Of a stretch of DNA of 64,000 nucleotides, positions 11,416-22,993 are shown one piece after another (the stretch's first letter is position 1; each line of letters begins with the position of its first letter). Position numbers and translations under genes: made by a program. Origin of the DNA: Seiridium cupressi (Eukaryota > Ascomycota > Sordariomycetes > Amphisphaeriales > Sporocadaceae). The notes below the pieces were generated by a model. That model did not search any database. It saw only the letters and a program-made list of their open reading frames with translations, and was not told the origin of the DNA. The DNA lies in assembly GCA_036674765.1 (NCBI GenBank), contig JARVKI010000023.1, forward strand, positions 248,001 to 312,000, in the 5' to 3' direction.

Positions 11416-11563
11416 TGATGAACGCACAGACTACGTGGGGTGGATTAGTGGGGTTCTTAGTCTTAGGCCTTCACGGTAGCAGAGGGGAGCTTCCTTCTCC
11501 CTTTATCATCATCCTCACGGAGGAACTCAATATACGGATTTCTCCCCATATTGCCGTCCATCA
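11416..11563. mobile_element. 148-bp MITE-like element, copy 1
   Basis: This copy is identical to 55603-55750 except for one base (GGAACTC here, GGACCTC there). The left end TGATGAACGC and the reverse complement of the right end TGATGGACGG match at 8 of 10 bases, forming terminal inverted repeats. It is flanked by the direct repeat GAATC (11411-11415 and 11564-11568), the expected target-site duplication. It has no coding capacity and is presumably non-autonomous, mobilised by a transposase elsewhere. It sits at the 3' end of the TAP-like peptidase gene and supplies that gene's stop codon. Confidence 0.8.
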
Positions 11564-13666
11564 GAATCTTCTCCCACGAGTTGCCATTTCCTCAACGTGC
11601 TCATGCCAATCTGCCACTGGATCCCAAGGCTTTTCAGCTCCAGAGAGTTGCGCGGTTCCTGACTTTTTCTTCCCATACAGATATGGCTTCTCATTGGCGT
11701 AACATGCTGTCTCAGCTTCTTCGGGGACTGTGCGGTTCAGGATGAACGCCTTCGCAATTGAGTCAGTACAGTCAGATCTGTCCCTCGAAGAATGCCCATA
11801 GCCGTGATGCGCGATCAGCCTAGCATTCTTCCCCATCTCATTTAGAAGTCGGCGACCGTTTCGCAGTGGCGTCGCCGGGTCATAGGTCTCCGCGATCAGC
11901 AATACCGGATTCTTCAATGTGTTGTTGAGATCACCGCGGTAGGCCTCGGCAGGTTCTGGCCAGTAGTCCGCAAAATGTCTACACGAGATGCCGGTCGAGA
12001 ATCTCAGATCTCCAGCAATCCAGGACTTGGTTGTCATGTTGTCCCACAGCTCCAGCCACCAGTCGAGCCCATCTGGCTGGGGTGCGTCCCAAGCATCTGC
12101 GCAAATAACCATAATGCCCAACTCCTCGGTCGAGGGCCTTGATGGAGCGAGCGGGCATGGCTTCGTAGGATCATACTCCCAACGCTGTATAAAGGTTGCT
12201 GCGAGCGTTGAGTTGCCCGCCTCGAGTTCGTAGAGCATTTGTGCCACCGCTGGCCAAGTCGCTGCGTTATACATGGCACTGTAAAGAGAAAAAACCAGCT
12301 GGGAGTATGTAATAAGAGAAGGCCCATTAGACTTCGTGTAAGCTGGAACAGGGCGCTCGGCGAGGCCCTCTAACAACGTCTGCATCCTCTCGTCGAGCGC
12401 CTTCAAGCTCACTTCTTTCCCTTCTCTCGGCTTGGCTAAGGCACAATGTTCTGGGCCGGCATTCACGCATTCTCCCAAAAATCCGTCATGCCACGCGTCA
12501 GTGCCGTTATCCAGAGCCGTCCAGCCAAACCCTGCAAGCAGTCGATGGTCACGAACGTATTCGGTACCATCAAGTATCATGCGTCCAACACTGTCAGGAA
12601 ACATGTTGGCATACTACAACACTCAAAGTTAGTAAAGTACTTTTCGAAGGTGATTGGGGCTCGGGTTGGAGCAGCAGGCTGACGAAAGCGCATGGGAATA
12701 CTCAACTGTTTGTCCAATGCCCGTCCCATAGCTAACGAGATATCCTGTGAGTTCGTCCTCGCGGAGGGCCTTTCTGATCTCCTCGAGGTCCCGAGCGACA
12801 AAAGATGTACCCATGAAGCGCCCTAGGTCACCATGCTGTTCCCAGCAACCGTGCAGGATGGACTCATAGAGTGCATCGACGAATTCCAGCTGCGCGCGAG
12901 GAGATGGCGAGGTCTTGCGCGACTGGTACATTTTCAGCAACCAGTGATCCCGGTCAGCATCGTAGGGGAAGCACGAAATAGCTGGAAGTGAAGTATTCAC
13001 GCCCCGCGGATCCCACCCCAAAACGTCGTATTTCCCATCGGTAAATCGCCTGGCATCATCCTCCGCAGCACGCCATATCAGCCCCGTCCCGCTACCACCT
13101 GGACCGCCAGGCTCCACGACTAGCGTGCGCTCACTCTTTTTGCCTGCATTTGGATTCTGAGAAGAGACCTCCAGATGTGCCAGACCGGATACCTGGAACT
13201 TCGTCACAGCAAGGCGAGTGATGCGATGATCCGATTTGTTTGTGTAGTCAAGCGGCACGTCAAGCCAACCGCACAGGTAAATACCCCGCCCCGCATACGG
13301 GTCCACGCTCTCTGGAGTCTCAGTCCCGTTCGTTTGGGGTGCGCCCCAGCTCCAGTGGGCTGGATATGGATCAAACAGTGTAGACCATGATTTGTCTGGA
13401 TTGCTGTCCTCCAAGGCCGGCGGCACGCTGATACTTGTGCATGGGATGAACTGGAATGGGTCGTCGGATGCCGGGAATGAGCCGTAAGGAGACGTCTTTA
13501 CAGAAGGCAAATCACCGTTGTGACGAGTAGGTGACCCTCTTATGAACTGAACCACTGCAGTAAGCCAATACAATGTGATACAAATGATTGCGATATTGAC
13601 TATCTTGGATCCTTGCCTTGGGTGTGATGACCTGAGCGTGGGTGCTTGGGACTCGGGGTTTCCCAT
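11561..13666 (-). CDS. TAP-like alpha/beta-hydrolase (tripeptidyl aminopeptidase-type serine peptidase)
   Basis: Two exons, 12707-13666 and 11561-12613, with a 93-bp intron (donor GTTGAG, acceptor GTAG), give 670 aa. A hydrophobic segment at about residues 22-42 (IVNIAIICITLYWLTAVVQFI region) is a signal anchor, so the enzyme is probably secretory or vacuolar. The oxyanion region GGPGGSGTG is present, and the nucleophile S312 sits in LVSYGTGIGQT, where the first Gly of the usual GxSxG is Leu-Val. The acid residue lies in AETYDPATPLRNG and the histidine in HHGYGHSS, both normal for the TAP C-terminal domain. Several N-glycosylation sites fit secretion. The stop TGA is the tip of the mobile element. 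Family members cleave short N-terminal peptides; the substrate here is unknown. Confidence 0.88.
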
Positions 13667-15014
13667 GGCGACACTTCAAATGCCTTCAATGCTGTTCTGA
13701 ATGAATTGAAGTCGAAAGACGAATCTCAACGATCGCGGGGCTCTGTTTCTCAAGAGATGGATGCAGATCCCTGTAGGCAGCAGTGATCCGACTTGATCTG
13801 GGGTCCGATTGACTGAGCCGCTGGACTGCATGCGGCTACGTTAGAGCTTGCGTAGGTGGAAATTGGCCGCACGGCTCGGCGGACTATCTCAAAAGAGGCA
13901 GCTGCTAACGGAACAGTCATCTGGGGTGCAGGCATTGAATACTCGCAACACGAATTGTATAGATCATAAAATAGCATAATGATAACGATAAAATATCGAT
14001 TTGTTCTAGCGGACTCTGCCTACTAGTTTTATGAGGTAACATTGAGTGGGGGGCGTGCATGCCACGTCTTGACGTAGCCTACAATGTTATCAACATCATC
14101 GACAGGGGGGTTATGGTTGTACAGAAAATAACAAGAATCAGAACTGCGCTTGAGATCAATACAAATTGAGTAACGTCTTGAAGTAAAACTTATAACTATG
14201 CGTTCCCTGTAAAGTTATGTGTTGAATTATGTGCTTCTCTAATTACGATTATGATGCTTTTTTCGAGGCCGATTTGGTCGACTGTAGTTAAACATTGATT
14301 TGGACCCAGTCGAGTATTACTAAAATGTGCATGCTATTTCAGGACTCCAAATGTACTCAATACTACGATAATGGGACACCAGATCCATATAATTGATTCA
14401 AGTACCAGCCTTCCCGCTAACGAGGACTTTTGGTTGAACTTTCCACCTGTTTTGTGCTGAGCAGTGATTTGCGTGAGCACAACTTGGTTAGGTAGAAAGT
14501 TGACTGCAATCTTGGTGCGAGTCTATATTTCGAGCAGTATGGGATCAGCGACCTAGATGAAAGTAGAACGTCAAGTAGCCAATGTTGTCTAGAGAGGAGA
14601 CTAGCATGGTGCAAGAGTGACGTGTGCCTGCCATATGACACTGACTCTCTCGGCACAGACTCATCTATATTAGATTGTATTAGCACGTTATCAATTCTTA
14701 GATACGCTGAAACTAATGGATGTTACGAGAAACTCGATGGAATAACTTGGCATAACATCCTGTTTCTAGTCAACCATAGGCAGTTTCCCGTTTGCACCAT
14801 GACTTCCGTTTGCCTGGACCTGCAGCTATTCGATTCGCCGGAGCAAACATGTCAATGTGATGTAATTAGCAAAGGTCTCATAGAATTCTTCGTAAGACCC
14901 CGTCAATAAATCCATCCAATCCATCTCCAACTTCCGATCCTCAACTTCACTTTTCCACTGCACTTCACTACACTCAAGTCATCCACTTCATCACACACTT
15001 CAACCACAATCACA
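13667..15014. other. Intergenic: divergent promoter region of peptidase and SMP genes
   Basis: Mostly AT-rich, without a recognisable gene. The last 120 bases before 15015 are rich in CATC/CAC pyrimidine motifs, like the leader of a well-expressed fungal gene. Confidence 0.4.
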
Positions 15015-15587
15015 ATGTCTGACACCGTAGATGGCAAGGTCATCCACGACATCACCATGAAGGAGCGCGAGATCACTGGTGCAGCTCGTCCTGTCAAGGG
15101 CGGTCCCACCGCTCAGGCTCAGAAGCACTTAGGCGACAAGGTCGACGACCAGGTCATCTTGGATGTTGCCAACGGCGAGACAGCCATCACCCACGATGAG
15201 GATCCCCTGGCCGATGGACCTACTACCGTGGTTCAAAGCAAGATCTCTTCGGTTAGCGCAGACCAGTATCGCGTCTTGTCCACTGATACTGACATGCCCT
15301 AGGACACTTCAGCTTCCACCCAAGCACCCGAGCATCCAGGCAAGCTTGATTCCGCCACGATCTCCGCCATCACTGCGGCCGAGAAGAAGATTACCGGAAG
15401 CGACGACCCAGCCCCTGGTGGTCCTACTGCTCAAGCCCAGAAGCACGCCGGGGAGGATATTGGCCACGATAACCTTCATGACATCACCGAGGGTGAGAAG
15501 AAAATTACGGGAAATGCACGACCGGTGAAGGGTGGGCCTACTGCAGTTGCTCAAAGCGAGCTTGCCAAGCATCGTCAAGACAACTAG
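15015..15587 (+). CDS. SMP-domain (seed maturation / LEA-like) protein
   Basis: Two exons, 15015-15251 and 15303-15587, with a 51-bp intron (GTTAGC..CTAG), encode 173 aa. The protein consists of four imperfect repeats of about 35 residues with the pattern I-x-x-E-x-x-I-T-G-x5-P-x-G-G-P-T-A-x-A-Q. Examples are EREITGAARPVKGGPTAQ near the N-terminus, EKKITGSDDPAPGGPTAQ and EKKITGNARPVKGGPTAV. This is the signature of the SMP family, best known from plant late-embryogenesis proteins and also found in fungi. Repeat 2 is the most diverged (THDEDPLADGPTT). The protein is hydrophilic and lacks a signal peptide, so it is likely cytosolic. A role in desiccation or spore-stress protection is inferred from the family. 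Confidence 0.85.
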
Positions 15588-16390
15588 GTCGTGGGCAGGG
15601 TGTTGTGGAAACTCCCAGCGGAGACCTCATGGGGCAGAAGTATCTCAAGTCCGGACGTGGGATTTAATAGTTATGGGCAGATAGTATTCTAGACAAACGA
15701 ATGGTCCAGCTTAAGCGTCATAAACCCATGTTCATTTCGTCATACCCGTATTTCTTGCAATAACTTTAGAGGTCGCCGTGATGATGTCGCAGCCGCTCAA
15801 GGCAAGACCAACACGGACGGTCCCGACGGGGTTTCTTGAGGCCATAACACTCCAACATCTGGACACAACGGCCGTCGTCAACCACCAAATACAGTAGGGT
15901 AAGTCTTCATAAAGACGGATTGTTAGAGACATGAACTTACATACCTAGTCGCCTTCACAGGTTCACTCAGGCTGAAGATTCGCACGAATTTTAGTACTGC
16001 AGTCCGTTTGACACGACACAATATACTCCAGGCGATAGCCAAATACCCATGCCTGAAAACCCTTCGGGAATCGATTTCTACGACCAAGAACGGCTCGACC
16101 CTCTTGGAGCTTTGGATTTTTCGAACTTTGCGCAAGTTGGAACAACAGATTCAGCGATAGGTTTTGGCTTTTTCCAAGGGGCTTTTTCTCAAGGACACAT
16201 GGAAGTAATTGTAGCCAGTCTGATCCACCTCCCCCTTGGTTGCTCGATTGTCTAAATCGACAAGTAGTCTAATCAACCACTCTGAAAGAAAGAATACCGT
16301 CAACACAATCAGACCATCAAGACTTTGGATTATGTTCTATCAAGATTTTAATCTGTCATTGCTTGCTCATGATCTATCATTCATCATCAT
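15588..16390. other. Intergenic between convergent genes
   Basis: It lies between the 3' ends of the SMP gene and the dehydrogenase gene. No supported gene; presumably two 3' untranslated regions. Confidence 0.4.
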
Positions 16391-17562
16391 TCATGCAGTT
16401 TTGCTTACTTTGCCGTAGGAGCTTTTGATCTCCTCTATAACGGCATTTGTCACATCGACAGTATTCGCCGAGCCGCCCAAATCAGCAGTCACGATGCCTT
16501 TTTCACAGACACGTTCAGTAGCATCCAGCAGCTTCTTGGCAGCGTCCGCCTCACCGAGCCACTCGAGCATTTCCGCGCTGGTCCAGAAGGTAGCGACGGG
16601 GTTGGCAACGCCCTTTCCAGTAATGTCGAAAGCCGAGCCATGGATAGGCTCGAACATGCTAGGGTTCTCGCGGGTGGGGTCGAGGTTCGATGTGGGTGCA
16701 ATGCCGATGGAACCAGCCAAAGCCGCTGCCAAGTCGGAAAGGATATCGGCATGCAAGTTGGTAGCGACGATGGTGTCAAGGGACTCGGGCTTGAGAACCA
16801 TGCGGCAGGTCATGGCATCCACCAGCATCTTGTCCTGAGTGACATCAGGGAAGTCCTTAGCAACGATAGCGGCAACCTCATCCCAGAGCACCATGCCGTT
16901 ACGTTGAGCATTGCTCTTGGTGACGACTGTCAGAAGCTTGCGGGGGCGCTTCTGTGCCGTCTCGAAGGCAAACCGCATGATCCGCTCCACAGCATGGCGC
17001 GTGAATACAGATACCTCGGTCGCCGACTCCCAAGCTGTGCCACGGTGCGAGCGACCGCCCTGTCCAGCATATTCACCCTCGCTGTTCTCCCGGATGATGA
17101 CCCAGTCCAGGTCGCCAGGCTTGCAGTTGCGGAGGGGTGATTGCGTGCCTCTGAATACCTTGGTAGGCCTGACGTTTGCGTATTGCTGAAAAGGCTGGCA
17201 AATTGCTAATCTAAGACCCCAGAGCGAAATGTGGTCGGGGACGTCTAGCTGCCCCATTAGTGACTACTCACTGTAATTGACAAGGGGCCGCCAGACTTAC
17301 CCGGGGCACCAACGGCGCCGAAGAGGATAGCGTCATGCTTCTTCAACGAATCCAGACCGCCATCAGGGATGTACTTTCCGGTCCTCTTGAAGGTTTCCGA
17401 GCTCCAATCGTAATGCGTGAAGTCAATGTCGAACGAGCCTAGAGTCTCGGATAAGGTCTTCAGCACAATAATAGCTGCATCCACAACCTCCGGGCCAATA
17501 CCGTCGGCGGGTATGGAGGCGATACTGTAGCTCTTGGAGGCTGATATGGTGGAAGGGGACAT
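16391..17562 (-). CDS. Isopropylmalate/tartrate dehydrogenase-type oxidoreductase
   Basis: Two exons, 17301-17562 and 16391-17244, with a 56-bp intron (GTAAGT..CTAG), give 371 aa. The splice restores the family sequence GAVGAPDVPDHISLWG. The start is the ATG at 17562 (MSPSTISASK); the open frame upstream has no ATG. Motifs of the beta-decarboxylating dehydrogenase family are all present: IPADGIGPEVV near the N-terminus, NVRPTK, IRENSEGEYAGQGGR, the metal-binding NLHADILSDLAAAL and the NAD-binding FEPIHGSAFDITGKGVANP. The phrase RENSEGEYAGQGG is closer to tartrate dehydrogenase/decarboxylase (TtuC type) than to leucine-pathway IPMDH. It probably oxidises tartrate or a related hydroxy-acid with NAD+ in the cytosol. 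The truncated anion permease next door is consistent with a tartrate-use pair. Confidence 0.87.
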
Positions 17563-18433
17563 GATGAATATGATGCTGATACTGAAGATCGAGAAGAAAT
17601 TGTTCAAATCCTTCCAACTCCAGTCGAATATGGTTGATTCACGTCTTGCTGTTTTCCCTGCACATTGGTTGGACGGCCAACTTTTATGTATCGTACACTA
17701 TAATAGTTACCACAACGGCCTCGTGCCCACCCTCGCCATCCATGGTTCCGCGGTTCGGCGTCCCACGCGGGCTTTATCTAGTGCGGTGCTAGTGTGGAGT
17801 TGCCTCTCCCCGCATTCTACGCCCGGACCGTTTGTCCGGAAAGCCAGTCCGAAGAGGCATACATCATGTTCTTCAAAAGGTAAGTACTCGGCTTTGACCG
17901 AAACCATACTTCAGCACCCGAGCTATTGCTGGGATTCTTCACCTAAACCACGAAAAGGTGATCTAGAACTCGGGAATTGGAGTTTGCTACCCTGGGTAAC
18001 TGGATTTCTGACTGGAAATTTACACAGGAATATCATGCTCGTCCTTCGGTATGTTCGGCGTTGAGTCTACCATGCATGTGGCAATTAGCTATCAACATAG
18101 CCAAAGTCCATCCAGCCAACAACTCGTAAGACAATATATACAGGCGCCGATGCCGAATCGCCTTCTGAAAGAATCAACACCGACAAGACCTCCCAGCATT
18201 ATGCGAACGCTTCTCAGGACGACGTGATCACCCGATCTCTTTCGACCAACTTGCTTCACAAAATTTCGGCCGCGTCTAAAAGCGGCTATGGAACCTTAAA
18301 TCTATTTATCTTAGTAAAGCAACTTCTAAATAACATCACCTCAACCCTCGTCGACAAGTCTAGATTCTCATTACGATGCCGTATTATTCATTGGTACCCA
18401 AACACATCTTAGTCCACGGTCGAAAGAGAAGGA
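17563..18433. other. Intergenic between dehydrogenase and permease relic
   Basis: The first six membrane helices expected for the neighbouring permease are not found here in any frame. The sequence is otherwise featureless and partly AT-rich. Confidence 0.4.
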
Positions 18434-19445
18434 ATGATAAGTAAATTGCTAGCAGGAGTTTCTAAGCCATTGGTAAGCAGGCATCGACCTGGAAGTATCC
18501 TTGAATTGTCATCTACACAGGTATTGCTCGGTTCATGTGTGCAATATAGTAGAATTCTTTTGGAAGACACCAAAGATGGGAAGCCATATCGACAAGCAGT
18601 CGTAATAAAGAAAGTCTTGCCTCCAACAAAGGAAACCAGTTGGGCTTGTGTCAATATGAAACATCTAATCAACTCAATTGGTGTCATTATGCTCCCTGAC
18701 TCGCCTCTCACTATCTGTTGGCTCACTCTCGAGGAGCGACAACTTGCACATGACCACATGGTGCGCGACACCGTCGGAAGCGAGGGAAGCAAAGGCACTC
18801 GCGCAGGTTTTTTGCAGGCCATCAAGGAACCAGAGCTCTATATCCTGTGCTTCATACAGAACATGTATCTCTCCGCTTGCTCGTCCAACAACTTTTTCCC
18901 CACCGTCGTCGGTAGCCTTGGCTTCAACAGCACGATTACGCTCGTCCTTATCTGCCCTCCCGTAAGTATTCGCCCGCGATAATACGTTGTATCATCCTCT
19001 AAATCATACACTACAGTACCTTCTTTCTGGCTTCGTCGGTTACTTCGTGGGCCTCACTTCTAGTCGCTACAATGAGCGTACTTGGCACATCACCTTCAGC
19101 ATGGACGCAGCATTGGTTGGCTTCATCATCTCTTGCGCCACACTGAACACCGCCGCCCGCTACATTGCTTGCTTCCTCTCCGCCAGCGGCGCCTATGCTG
19201 TCAACATAGTCATCCTTGGATCGGTCTCGGCAACACTGGGCCAAACACAGGAGAAGAAGGCCGTCAGTCTTTTCATCGTCAACGTTGTGGCCAATGCTTC
19301 CTACATCTATACCGCATACCTGTACTCGAAGAGCGACGGCCCGCGCTACCTGACTGCCATGTCCAGTAATTGCGCTTTGGCTTTCTTGACCATTGCATCA
19401 GCGTGGGTCCTACGGGTCTGGCTGCACAGAATAAGAAATCTGTAG
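18434..19445 (+). pseudogene. 5'-truncated MFS anion permease (allantoate/tartrate permease-like)
   Basis: Only the C-terminal half of a major facilitator of the Dal5/anion:cation symporter type is present. The linker VIMLPDSPLTICWLTLEERQ is followed by helices 7-12, including NNFFPTVVGSLGFNSTIT, LLSGFVGYFVG and TLNTAARYIACFLSASGAY. A normal 55-bp intron (18962-19016, GTAAGT..CAG) still joins the two exons in frame, ending at 19445. No N-terminal six helices or start codon can be found upstream; the open frame from 18434 has unrelated sequence before about 18650. It is most simply a gene that lost its 5' half. An unrecognised start with many small exons is less likely. It lies next to the tartrate-type dehydrogenase in divergent orientation. 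Confidence 0.72.
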
Positions 19446-20035
19446 GAGAAGGAGGCTTGCAGTTCGCCTATTAGGAAGGGCATGAAACGGGCAATGAGGA
19501 CATGAAATCTTTTACGACAATGGACTATACGATCGAGTGATGGTGCATCTAGGAGGGAGCACTGGGTAAATTGACTACGGATTGAGTCGCCTAAGCGTGA
19601 ATAGCGGCGTACTGTGAGAATAATTTGACAAATAGGATCATCACTACCACTCTTGACCAAGTTCGTCCGCTTAGCTTCTGAATCCGGTACGCTGTTACCC
19701 CATGGCAGAATGCAGATTTTTCGGAAGACGTCCCGCCATGCTTGCAGCCATCATGGCGGAGACATTATTGGCGGAATGAAGATGGGCTCCAGATTGCTCC
19801 TCCGACGTTCGCTAAGTAGTGAGGGGTGTTGCGGGAACATTCGGGTTACATTTGCCCCGGACCTGGTCCCCAGCTTTCTACAATCTTATTCAGTGGGGTA
19901 GGCTATGGGCTATACGTCAGGGGGCATGGCAATAGAAAAAGCACAGCATCGCCTTGAAGCAAATTGTCACTTACTTGTTTAGAGCTTATGTACTTACACT
20001 ACTATAGGGCGTGTGCTGAAAACTAGTTGACTATC
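19446..20035. other. Intergenic, promoter side of the glycosidase gene
   Basis: No gene recognised. It ends at the ATG at 20036. Confidence 0.4.
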
Positions 20036-22644
20036 ATGGCGACTAGAAGATACCTGCAGGGGTTGTTATTCCCTGTGCTTGCCTCTGCCTCTGCGCTCAT
20101 AGATAGGCAACAAGTCGTTTCCCAATTCAATGTTATTCGGACGACTCTGATTGACAACGAGACGACTCCTCTCCAGGTCGGCAATGGCAACTTTGCCTTC
20201 AATGTCGACAACACAGGATTACAGACATTTTTGCCCTTCAATACGCTATCAAGTTGGGCATGGCATAACGACTCATTGCCAACGGACGGGTACATCCTTT
20301 TGATATCTGAAATTGCATAGGACACTAACATGGCCTGTCAAGTGAACAGCTCAGTGACTACACGGGGGTACCGATGTTGACGCATGGAAGAAATGTTTCT
20401 TACGACCTTTCCGACCCCGATCTCCCAGCTGTGTCCCAATGGCTGATTGCCAACCCCAATCGAATTAATTTGGGCCGGATTGGCCTCAAGTACAAGGGTG
20501 ACACCTTGTCGGCTGCAGATATCGCATCACCCTCTCAAGAACTCACGCTTTGGAACGGCTTCATCACTTCGACCTTCACGGTAGATGGCCGAGCTGTCAA
20601 GGTCGTGACCCAGGGCGACTTTGAGTCAGATGCAGTCACATTCGAGATTGAGTCGGACCTTATTGCATCTGGTGATTTGCAGGTCGAGCTTGATTTCCCC
20701 TATCCCCCAATTCACAGCACCGCGTATAAATACGAAGTGTTCGCTGGGGTATACAACTTTCCTCTCAACCATACGACCAAGATTGTGAAGGACTGCAAGG
20801 ACGGGAACGTGGCGCACATATACTACCAGCTGCAGGAGACAAGTTATTACCTCAACTTACGATGGCCGTCCACGGGTTCCTTGTTGCTTTCCCGTGACGA
20901 GACCGAAGGCTCGAACACTACCAAAGCGCATCGATACACACTGGAGTCAGCATCATCGGCAAACACAACATCGGACACTATCTCCTTCACGGCGCACTTC
21001 TCGCCCGACAAAGAGACGCCAGATCTACCAACATCAATCCAACAGCGGAACACTGATGGTTGGATTGACTATTGGAGCAATGGCGGATTTGTCGACTTCA
21101 CCGCCTCAACCAACCCAAATGCCACCGAGTTACAACGGCGCATCATTCTCTCCCAATACCATGTCCGAGTCAATAGTGCAGCTAAGGGTCAATCACCTCA
21201 AGAGAGCGGGCTAATGAACAACGGATGGTATGGAAAGTTCCATGTGAGTCAATTTTTTGGACCCCTTTATGGCTCGTTCCCTACGATTAGAATTCATCCG
21301 AGACCCGTCCATGAATCCATGAAGCCATAACTAATGTTAATCTGATGTAGATGGAAATGGTCGTATGGCACAATGCACACTGGTCAACCTGGGGTCGACA
21401 GAAGCATTTCGATGATATCTTCCCAGAGCTGTACGAGACGCTGCTACCTACTTCACTTGCACGTGCCAAGACTATGGGCTGGGAGGGGGCGAGGTGGCCG
21501 AAGATGACGCAGACCAACACGGGGTCTAGTGCACCTGGCGGTGTCAACGCACTCCTCATGTGGCAGCAGGTATGTGGGAAGCATGGCCCGAAGTGCTGAA
21601 ATGTTAACTAAGAAATCACATACAGCCTCATATTATGTACCTTGCCACGTTGGCTTATCAGGCTTCACCGACTCAAAATACGCTGGAGCGCTGGGATCAG
21701 GTGATCACTGCAGCTGCAGACTATATGGCATCATATGCATGGAAGAATGAGACTTCTGGCTTCTACGATCTTGGACCTCCGTGCGTTGCAGGTACATAAG
21801 CTGAACACCTCGGATGGCTAACAGTATGACAGTGCCTATGGCGTTACTGAGAACACGCCACCAACAGAATCGTTGAACCTTGCTTACGAGGTGATCCTTC
21901 TCAAACAGGGCTATTGGTGTGACATACTGATGAGGTATGTAGGTTGCCTACTGGCGCTACGGTCTCGACGTGGCCCGGGACTGGAAAGCAAGACAGAGTC
22001 AAGCAGTCCCTGAAGCATGGACGACCGTGGCTCAAAATTTGGCACCACCCCCACAAGTCGATGGCCTGTATACAGTCTACGAGGGCCTGAACGCATCTTG
22101 GTGGAGTGACACCTCACTGAATGGGGACCCACGAAGCTTGATTATGCTCCAAGGCATCCTCCCTGATACGCCAGCAGTTGACCCAGAAGTGGCGCTGAGG
22201 ACGGCAGATAAGGTCTGGGAAGAATGGGGAGACTCGGCGATTCGCGGCTGGGGACGTCCCGTGTTGGCCATCAATTCGGCCAGAATCGGAAACCCGGAAC
22301 GGGCGATCTATCATCTAACAGCCTATGATTATTGGCAGTTTGATGATGCTGGTGAGTCAAGCTAATTGGGGGTGCTGTACACTACATTTTAACACGAGGC
22401 TCAGGATTTGCCGTTCGAGGAGGCGATGGAGGCACACCTCCACCCTTCATGCCCGGGAACGCAGGATTCCTCTACGCTGGTAAGTCATTAGCTTACTGCT
22501 TTTACCTGTGGAGAGCATAGTATCTGATGATATATAGTCGCCTACATGGTAGCTGGATGGCAAGGATCCGAAGGTGACGCACCTGGTTTCCCGGATGATG
22601 GGACATGGACGGTCAAACATGAGGGACTTCTCAAAGCACCTTAG
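20036..22644 (+). CDS. Secreted six-hairpin (GH65-like clan) glycosidase
   Basis: Eight exons: 20036-20289, 20343-21243, 21351-21569, 21626-21780, 21833-21890, 21943-22351, 22405-22479 and 22538-22644. All phases agree, giving 725 aa. Residues 1-20 (MATRRYLQGLLFPVLASASA) form a signal peptide. The N-terminal half is a beta-sandwich-like region (QVGNGNFAFNVDNTGLQTF). The C-terminal half is an (alpha/alpha)6 barrel with WYGKFHMEMVVWHNAHWSTW and GARWPKMTQTNTGSS, the pattern of secreted GH65-like six-hairpin glycosidases. Many N-x-S/T sites support secretion. The catalytic acid cannot be assigned with confidence. It likely cleaves alpha-linked or side-chain sugars outside the cell. The 53-bp first intron uses a less common CAAG acceptor; the other junctions are standard. 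Confidence 0.83.
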
Positions 22645-22902
22645 GAACCAACCTGAGTTAATGCAGATATTCTCCCAATCAATAGCAGCCTTCCACCATG
22701 AGTGTTTTCGAATCAACTGAACATACGCAGCCTAGGCTGTGATATCTAGACCCAAACCTGGAAGCTCCAAGCACAGCAGAGAGCAACATCTGTAATCCCG
22801 TCACGACTCGGGGCTCCTTGGTCTTTGAACTATAGCATGCCATTGTGAGGCTTTCCTTCATCAGCAAGCAGCTGGGTTGGCGACGACCTCAGCAAGCCTA
22901 TG
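22645..22902. other. Intergenic between glycosidase gene and tRNA-Val
   Basis: About 260 bases of 3' flank with no feature seen. Confidence 0.4.
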
Positions 22903-22993
22903 GGTCCGATGGTGTAGTTGGTTATCACGTCAGTCTAACATATGTCTCATACAGTTACACTGAAGGTCGGCGGATCGAGCCCGCCTCGGATCA
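22903..22993 (+). tRNA. tRNA-Val (anticodon AAC) with 17-nt intron
   Basis: The acceptor stem GGTCCGA pairs with TCGGATC (one G-T pair), with A as discriminator. The D-arm is GTGTAGTTGGTTATCAC. The anticodon stem TCAGT/ACTGA holds loop CTAACA plus C, with anticodon AAC at 22937-22939. A 17-nt intron (22941-22957) sits one base after the anticodon, the canonical place. The T-stem GGCGG/CCGCC is perfect, but the T-loop reads ATCGAGC instead of TTCGAGC, an unusual change at position 54. A T run follows at 22996-22999 as a possible Pol III terminator. Confidence 0.87.

Noticed and set aside
11418..11702. Open frame shared with 55602-55853, starting MNAQTTWGGLVGF
   Set aside because: The shared peptide comes only from the duplicated 148-bp element and the frames diverge beyond it; not a gene family.
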